A DNA stretch of 10,878 bases from Achromobacter sp. (GTDB lineage Bacteria > Pseudomonadota > Gammaproteobacteria > Burkholderiales > Burkholderiaceae_B): assembly GCA_003454835.1 (NCBI GenBank), contig DMTA01000326.1, forward strand, positions 1 to 10,878. The letters are read 5' to 3'. A model generated the notes under the pieces. That model ran no database searches, was not told where the DNA came from, and saw only the letters and a list, made by a program, of their open reading frames with translations. The translations under genes and the position numbers were made by a program. Positions 6,840-10,878 of this stretch are shown piece after piece. Each line of letters begins with the position of its first letter. The stretch's first letter is position 1.

Positions 6840-7076
6840 ATGGGATTGCGATCATTGATGTGGATCCTGTGGCCGTCGTTCATGGCGGCCGCCGCAGGAA
6901 GCGCACTGATCTTTGCCCTGATCGACCCGCTGGACGTGGCCATCTTCGGACACGTCCCTACAAGCAGAATGGGCTTCTACACGGTGTCGTTTTTTGTCTT
7001 GTGGGTGATGGCCGGCCTGTCCAGCGCGCTGACCGCGTACCTGATGCCGAAAGTCGAAGAGGACGACGATTTCTAG
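6840..7076 (+). CDS. Small two-helix membrane protein of the cco locus, function unknown
   Basis: This 78-residue protein starts at an ATG seven bases after GGGGGAG (6826-6832). Two membrane helices are clear (about 7-28 and 46-69), joined by a short loop with DPLDVAIFGH (29-38). The C-terminus is strongly acidic and ends in EEDDDF. It follows ccoH by 16 bases and closes the cco operon, so co-expression with the oxidase is likely. I do not recognise a named family. The operon position suggests a role in oxidase assembly, or an accessory subunit, but the sequence does not prove it. Confidence 0.8.
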   Translation: MGLRSLMWILWPSFMAAAAGSALIFALIDPLDVAIFGHVPTSRMGFYTVSFFVLWVMAGLSSALTAYLMPKVEEDDDF

Positions 7077-7143
7077 GGCCAGTGTTCCCAAAAAGAAAAC
7101 ACACCGTTCCGCCAGGTTGAACAAGCGCGGGCTGCGCGACGGG

Positions 7144-7149
7144 TAAAAT
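7144..7149 (+). promoter_or_regulatory. -10-like element before the ABC exporter genes
   Basis: TAAAAT matches five of six -10 consensus bases. No good -35 lies at the usual distance; TTGAAC at 7117-7122 is 21 bases away. A start near 7156 would give a leader of about 24 bases for the GTG start at 7180. Confidence 0.35.
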
Positions 7150-7179
7150 CCTCCGGCTATGGTCAAGTTGGGGGCTCGC

Positions 7180-8103
7180 GTGCAGCCAGTCATTTCAGTA
7201 CAAGGCTTATCCAAGCAATACGCGTCGGGATTCCAGGCGCTCAAGAATGTCAGTCTGGACATCCAGCGCGGCGAAATCTTCGCGTTGCTCGGGCCGAACG
7301 GCGCGGGCAAGACGACGCTGATCAGCATCATCTGCGGCATCGTCAATCCCACCCACGGCACGGTGCTGGCTGACGGCCACGACATCGTGTCCGATTTCCG
7401 CGCCGCCCGGTCCAAGATCGGATTGGTGCCGCAGGAGATCTCCACTGACGCCTTCGAAAGCGTCTGGAACACGGTCACCTTCAGCCGCGGCCTGTTCGGA
7501 AAGCCGGCCGATCCCGACTATATCGAAAAGGTCCTGCGCGATCTGTCGCTGTGGGACAAAAAGGACAGCCGCATCATGGCGCTGTCCGGCGGCATGAAGC
7601 GGCGCGTCATGATTGCCAAGGCGCTGTCGCACGAACCGGCCATCCTGTTCCTGGACGAGCCCACGGCGGGTGTCGACGTCGAACTGCGGCGCGGCATGTG
7701 GGAAATGGTGCGACGGCTGCGCGAAAGCGGCGTCACCATCATCCTCACCACGCACTACATCGAAGAAGCCCAGGAAATGGCGGACCGCATCGGGGTGATC
7801 CGCAAGGGCGAGATCATCCTGGTCGAGGAAAAGAATGCGCTGATGGCCAAGTTGGGCAAGCGCCAGCTTGCGTTGACGCTGAAGGCGCCGCTACCGGGCA
7901 TTCCGACGGCGCTGGACGCCTACCAGCTCGAGCTTTCACCCGACGGCTACAAGCTTGTCTATACCTACGACAACGAGCGGGGCGGCGATATTTCGCGTCT
8001 GCTGCAGGACCTGAGCCGCCTGCAGATCGAGTTTGCAGACCTGAACACCTCGGAAAGCTCGCTCGAGGACATCTTTGTCAGCCTGGTGCACGGTCAATCA
8101 TGA
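7180..8103 (+). CDS. ABC-2 type exporter ATP-binding protein, YadG-like
   Basis: With the GTG start at 7180 this is a 307-residue ATPase. It carries Walker A GPNGAGKT (38-45), the Q-loop Q85 (GLVPQE), signature LSGGM (135-139), Walker B ILFLDE (155-160) and switch H192 (TTHYIEEA). ABC-2 proteins of the YadG type (about 308 residues, paired with YadH) share [15 protein letters not shown] and [13 protein letters not shown] almost word for word. An ATG at 7159 is in frame but lacks a ribosome binding site. GTG 7180 has GGGGG at 7170-7174 and gives the family's usual N-terminus. Its stop overlaps the permease start (ATGA, 8100-8103). The substrate is unknown. Confidence 0.92.
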   Translation: MQPVISVQGLSKQYASGFQALKNVSLDIQRGEIFALLGPNGAGKTTLISIICGIVNPTHGTVLADGHDIVSDFRAARSKIGLVPQEISTDAFESVWNTVTFSRGLFGKPADPDYIEKVLRDLSLWDKKDSRIMALSGGMKRRVMIAKALSHEPAILFLDEPTAGVDVELRRGMWEMVRRLRESGVTIILTTHYIEEAQEMADRIGVIRKGEIILVEEKNALMAKLGKRQLALTLKAPLPGIPTALDAYQLELSPDGYKLVYTYDNERGGDISRLLQDLSRLQIEFADLNTSESSLEDIFVSLVHGQS

Positions 8104-8861
8104 ACTTCTACGCCATTCGCGCCATCTACCTTTTTGAAATGGCCCGCGCCTGGCGCACGCTGATGCAAAGCGTGCTGTCGCCGGTGATTTCGACGTCTCT
8201 CTATTTCGTCGTGTTCGGCTCGGCCATCGGTTCGCACATGGTCGAGATCGACGGCGTGAGCTACGGGGCGTTCATTGTTCCGGGCATGATCATGCTGTCG
8301 CTGCTGACGCAAAGCGTGGCCAACGCTTCGTTCGGCATCTACATGCCGCGGTTCTCGGGGACGATCTACGAGATCCATTCGGCGCCCATTTCCTACGTTG
8401 AAATCCTGGCGGGATACGTGGGGGCAGCTGCCAGCAAGTCCATCATTCTGGGCCTCATCATGCTGGCCACCGCGCGCCTGTTCGTGACTTTCGACGTGGC
8501 GCACCCCATCTGGATGCTGTCGTTCCTGGTGCTCACCGCCGTGACGTTCAGCCTGTTCGGCTTCATCATCGGGATCTGGGCCGACGGGTTTGAAAAGCTG
8601 CAGATCATTCCTCTGATGATCATCACGCCGCTGACCTTTCTGGGCGGCACGTTCTATTCGATCAACATGTTGCCGCCGTTCTGGCAGACCGTCACGCTGT
8701 TCAACCCCGTTGTTTATCTGGTCAGCGGTTTCCGCTGGGCCTTCTTCGGCGTGGCGGACGTCAGCATCGGCGTCAGTGTGGGGATGACGCTGGCCTTCCT
8801 GGTGGCGTGCCTGATCGGCGTGCGCTGGATCTTCAAGACGGGCTACCGCCTGAAGACCTGA
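8100..8861 (+). CDS. ABC-2 type exporter permease, YadH-like
   Basis: This 253-residue membrane protein has about six helices and the ABC-2 permease layout: an N-terminal cytoplasmic stretch [20 protein letters not shown], a helix entering at [10 protein letters not shown], then [12 protein letters not shown]. The late segment [19 protein letters not shown] is typical of the family. It is translationally coupled to the ATPase gene by ATGA overlap, and the pair would form a homodimeric exporter. The cargo is unknown. The closest familiar pair, E. coli YadGH, has no firmly assigned cargo. Transcription probably ends at the hairpin at 8893-8940. Confidence 0.92.
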   Translation: MNFYAIRAIYLFEMARAWRTLMQSVLSPVISTSLYFVVFGSAIGSHMVEIDGVSYGAFIVPGMIMLSLLTQSVANASFGIYMPRFSGTIYEIHSAPISYVEILAGYVGAAASKSIILGLIMLATARLFVTFDVAHPIWMLSFLVLTAVTFSLFGFIIGIWADGFEKLQIIPLMIITPLTFLGGTFYSINMLPPFWQTVTLFNPVVYLVSGFRWAFFGVADVSIGVSVGMTLAFLVACLIGVRWIFKTGYRLKT

Positions 8862-8892
8862 TTCGGCACCACCGCCAGCCCGCCCGCAATGC

Positions 8893-8940
8893 GCAAGGCG
8901 CCGCATGTCCCATTCAGGGCGTGCGGCGCCTTGCCTTTAT
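8893..8940 (+). terminator. Intrinsic terminator after the ABC exporter
   Basis: GCAAGGCGCCGCA (8893-8905) pairs perfectly with TGCGGCGCCTTGC (8922-8934) in a 13-bp stem. Further pairs including G-T wobbles extend it to about 18 bp with a six-base loop. CTTTAT follows. The genes on either side converge here. The T-run is short, and on the other strand it is poorer still. Confidence 0.85.
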
Positions 8941-8988
8941 TGGGCGGCCGTCGCAGAAGCGCGGCTGCGTGCTCGTCGATGTCTCGGC

Positions 8989-9399
8989 TTAGCGCGCCGG
9001 CTGCATCTTCATCAGGCGGTCGCGTAGCTGGGGATCCTGCTGCACGGCTTGGCCGATGCCGTTGAATTCCTCGACCGTCAGACCGTCCGCGCGGACCAGC
9101 TTGACCATCTTTTCGTCCGCTTCCTTCACGACCTTTTGCTTGGCGTCGTCGGTCTTGGCGGCGTCGACCTTGGGACGGTACTCGTCAACGACGCCAGAGA
9201 TCTTCTGCGACGCCGCCGCGAACTTCTGAAGTTGTTGATCCGTCGGCTTCTGAACGGCGGGCGCCATGCCCGGCGGGGTTTGCGCTTGTGACTGCGTCTG
9301 CGCCGGAGCCTGAGCGGCCTGTTGAGCCAGGGCAGGGGCACCGGACAGCGCCGTCGTCAGAATGGCGGCGGATAGGAATGCATATTTGGAACGCTGCAT
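8989..9399 (-). CDS. Secreted DUF4168-like protein
   Basis: This 136-residue protein has a clear Sec signal peptide: a basic start MQRSKY, a hydrophobic core, and a cleavage site after A25 (APALA|QQ). A Gln/Ala/Pro-rich linker (26-50) leads to a small, charged, mainly helical domain (about 52-136). That domain contains LQKFAAASQKISGVVDEY and ends in FNGIGQAVQQDPQLRDRLMKM, the pattern of DUF4168 proteins, whose function is unknown. The location is periplasmic or outside the cell. AAGGAG at 9405-9410 is five bases before the ATG. It converges on the ABC exporter genes. Confidence 0.85.
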   Translation of the reverse strand: MQRSKYAFLSAAILTTALSGAPALAQQAAQAPAQTQSQAQTPPGMAPAVQKPTDQQLQKFAAASQKISGVVDEYRPKVDAAKTDDAKQKVVKEADEKMVKLVRADGLTVEEFNGIGQAVQQDPQLRDRLMKMQPAR

Positions 9400-9431
9400 G
9401 AAAACTCCTTGTTCCGGTTGAAAGTCCGACC

Positions 9432-9461
9432 ATGATGACCAGCCGGGCCGCCGTGGGACAA
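9432..9461 (-). promoter_or_regulatory. Possible promoter of the DUF4168-like gene
   Basis: On the - strand, TTGTCC (9456-9461) and CATCAT (9432-9437) are separated by 18 bases and precede the ATG at 9399. Both hexamers are weak matches (4 of 6 bases), so this is only a candidate. Confidence 0.3.
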
Positions 9462-9642
9462 GTTTCGCGATGTGTTTTCCTGTGTCGGCAGGCCACGAGA
9501 TCTCCGGCGCGTGGCGCGGGGGCAGCCCCGGGGGACGCCGGCGCCTTGCGGTCGAAACGTTTTGCGCGGTTTCGTAGTCGCTGCTGGCCGCGATGTGTCC
9601 TTAGGTTTGTCCTTCGGAGGCGGTTGGGTCGCCTTTGCGGGC

Positions 9643-10287
9643 TTAGGCCGCGTACCAGAACACTGCAAAGAAATGGCAGACGGTGCCAGCCAGCACGAAC
9701 AGATGCCAGATGAAATGGCTGTAGCGCCAACGGTTGTCGAACACAAAGAACACCACGCCGCCGGTGTACGCGAGTCCGCCCGCCACCAGCCACCACAGGC
9801 CGCCGGTCGGCACCAGTTCAAGCAAGGGTTTGACCGCGATGACGACGATCCAGCCCATCGCCAGATACAGGCCGGTGGATAGCGCGGGCCGGTTGAGCCG
9901 CTTGCTGGCCTTCAAGCCCACGCCCAGCAGCGCCAGGCCCCAGACCAGTCCGAACAGGGTCCAGCCCCACGGTCCGCGCAGCGCGCCCAGCGCGAACGGG
10001 GTGTAGGTGCCCGCAATGAGCAGGTAGATGGCCGAATGATCCAGTACGTTGAAGATCTGCTTGGCGCGGCAGCGGGGCAGGGCGTGATAGATGGTGGACG
10101 CGAGGTACAACAGGCACATCGAGGCCGCGAATACGGCTGCGCCGGCGATAAAGGCCGCATCGCCCTGGCGCACTGCGGCGGCGATCAGGAGCGGCGCGCC
10201 GGCCAGCGCGCCCACGGCGCCAAGCCCGTGGCTGATGCTGTTGGCGATTTCTTCGCCCAGGGACTGCGGTCGGTCGTTGGGAAACAT
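9643..10287 (-). CDS. Hemolysin III / PAQR-family membrane protein (TrhA/YqfA type)
   Basis: This 214-residue protein has seven membrane helices. The PAQR signature residues are present: E12 and H20 (EEIANSISHG), S64 and H68 (STIYHALP), D83-H84 (LDHSAIYLLIAGTYTPF), and H191/H195 (SHFIWHLFVLAGT). The Ser-His-Asp-His-His set forms a likely metal site near the membrane face, as in hydrolase-like PAQR proteins. Bacterial members have been linked to membrane lipid or fluidity homeostasis, and the 'hemolysin' name is historical. The start follows only a weak AGGT (10293-10296). An upstream promoter at 10315-10343 suggests its own transcript. Confidence 0.93.
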   Translation of the reverse strand: MFPNDRPQSLGEEIANSISHGLGAVGALAGAPLLIAAAVRQGDAAFIAGAAVFAASMCLLYLASTIYHALPRCRAKQIFNVLDHSAIYLLIAGTYTPFALGALRGPWGWTLFGLVWGLALLGVGLKASKRLNRPALSTGLYLAMGWIVVIAVKPLLELVPTGGLWWLVAGGLAYTGGVVFFVFDNRWRYSHFIWHLFVLAGTVCHFFAVFWYAA

Positions 10288-10314
10288 GGGGGACCTGTTT
10301 GTGACAAGTTGTCC

Positions 10315-10343
10315 ACCATAGGCCTTTTGGTTCGAGCGCTCAA
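10315..10343 (-). promoter_or_regulatory. Sigma70-like promoter of the PAQR gene
   Basis: On the - strand TTGAGC (10338-10343) and TATGGT (10315-10320) are separated by exactly 17 bases. Each matches four consensus positions. Start of transcription would be near 10308, about 20 bases before the ATG. An 11-base inverted repeat (GACAA-G-TTGTC, 10303-10313) overlaps that start and could bind a regulator. Confidence 0.5.
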
Positions 10344-10584
10344 GCGCAAGGGTCCAGTTCGGCCGGGCGATACCGGAAAGATTTGATCTGGTGCAAGGTG
10401 GGCGGGTCGAGGAGGCAGATCCAGCGGGCGGTCCGAGCCGCGCGAGCAGGGCGATTGGTTACTCTGTGATACATTTGACGCGCGAACGAGCCGCCCGGCA
10501 GAGGCGGCGCGCGATCTTCACTTTGGGCTTGCACGTCGGCTGCGCCAGGCGCATCCGTGATCGACACTCTTAAAGGAAGCACCC

Positions 10585-10659
10585 ATGAATCCGGCACTTG
10601 GCCTCACGGTTGGAAAGTTCTCATCACGCGACAGGCATCTGTCTTGCGGAGCGGCGTAG
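10585..10659 (+). CDS. Possible 24-residue small ORF or leader peptide
   Basis: An ATG seven bases after AAGGA (10573-10577) opens a 24-codon frame, MNPALGLTVGKFSSRDRHLS to GAA, ending in TAG. The ribosome binding site is among the better ones in the window, but the peptide has no recognisable features. The stop lies in a GC-rich hairpin (10651-10663), and the next gene starts 85 bases later. It could be a leader peptide or the stub of a lost gene. It may equally be chance. Confidence 0.25.
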   Translation: MNPALGLTVGKFSSRDRHLSCGAA

Positions 10660-10744
10660 CCGCGGCGACCGCCGCCCGGCGCTGACACCCTCGGCCCTCC
10701 CTCCGGCGGCGCGGCACACAGGAACTTCCGAACAGGCCCACTCA

Positions 10745-10878
10745 ATGGCGCGCAGTTTCAGCAGTCTGTTTTTCAAAGCGGCAAAGAAGATCACCCGGCT
10801 ACAGCGCGCGGCGATGCGTCTGGCGGCCTCCAAGCCCGCCCGCAAGCGCGCGGCCCCGGCCCGCAAGAAGGCTGCCGG
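10745..10878 (+). CDS. N-terminus of a basic Ala/Lys/Arg-rich protein, cut by the window end
   Basis: The frame from ATG 10745 stays open for 44 codons to the window edge: MARSFSSLFFKAAKKITRLQ, then AMRLAASKPARKRAAPARKK. The start is amphipathic and basic, followed by a Lys/Ala/Pro low-complexity stretch. From memory, PHB-depolymerase-family esterases of related bacteria begin in a similar way, with a basic linker before the catalytic domain. A histone H1-like DNA-binding protein is an alternative. The ribosome binding site is weak (AGG at 10734-10736). The identity cannot be settled without the downstream sequence. Confidence 0.5.
   Translation, partial: MARSFSSLFFKAAKKITRLQRAAMRLAASKPARKRAAPARKKAA

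Larger units (their letters stand above)
10288..10744. other. Mostly non-coding gap between divergent genes
   Basis: This 457-base stretch holds the PAQR promoter at its left end and the small ORF at 10585-10659. It also has a perfect 5-bp hairpin GCGGC-GTA-GCCGC (10651-10663) over that ORF's stop. I see no tRNA, no long protein with plausible composition, and no clear + strand promoter. Confidence 0.6.

Noticed and set aside
7082..7102. Terminator after the cco operon (GTGTT/AACAC)
   Set aside because: The stem is only 5 bp with an 11-base A-rich loop and no T-run, too weak to call.
7551..8099. Upstream extension of the permease gene
   Set aside because: It is read inside the ATPase gene out of phase. 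The start at 8100 gives a standard ABC-2 permease with ATGA coupling.
9400..9642. Extra gene between the DUF4168-like and PAQR genes
   Set aside because: Open frames here are Arg/Pro/Gly-rich shadows overlapping flanking genes. Apart from a weak promoter candidate nothing is supported.

Overview
The window is high-GC DNA with dense, ATGA-overlapping gene pairs, and its protein sequences look like those of a betaproteobacterium of the Alcaligenaceae (Bordetella/Achromobacter type). That assignment is inferred from gene order and sequence style, not from a database search. The core is a cytochrome cbb3 (high-oxygen-affinity) oxidase locus, 122-7076, all on the + strand. It has two FNR/ANR-type operators with perfect TTGAT-N4-ATCAA half-sites.

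Layout. 1-72: an 8-bp tandem repeat and no clear gene. 73-1257: an FNR box, then a CcoI-like gene reduced to its membrane part, overlapping ccoS. 1258-1569: a 13-bp tandem repeat array, then an FNR box and a class II type promoter. 1570-4949: ccoN, ccoO, ccoQ and ccoP, the structural subunits. A 10-bp hairpin follows, then ccoG (5024-6514), a short ccoH/fixH (6551-6823) and an unnamed 78-residue membrane protein (6840-7076). 7180-8861: an ABC-2 type exporter pair of the YadG/YadH type, ending at a strong hairpin terminator. On the - strand come a secreted DUF4168-like protein (8989-9399) and a hemolysin III/PAQR membrane protein (9643-10287) with its own promoter. 10288-10744 is mostly non-coding, with one very small ORF of doubtful status. 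The window ends inside a basic, Ala/Lys/Arg-rich N-terminus (10745 onward).

How the genes work together. CcoN carries the haem b / haem b3-CuB active site, CcoO and CcoP bring electrons through c-type haems, and CcoQ is the small stabilising subunit. CcoG, CcoH and CcoS are assembly and copper-handling factors. Low oxygen, sensed by an FNR/ANR regulator encoded elsewhere, probably activates both promoters.

The most unusual item is the gene at 122-1099. It keeps the membrane helices of the copper ATPase CcoI, including the metal-site CPC motif, but lacks the heavy-metal-binding domain, the actuator domain and the whole ATP-binding/phosphorylation domain. The reading frame is intact, the gene is coupled to ccoS, and it sits behind its own well-formed FNR promoter. 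It looks like a retained, non-catalytic 'pump core' rather than ordinary debris.
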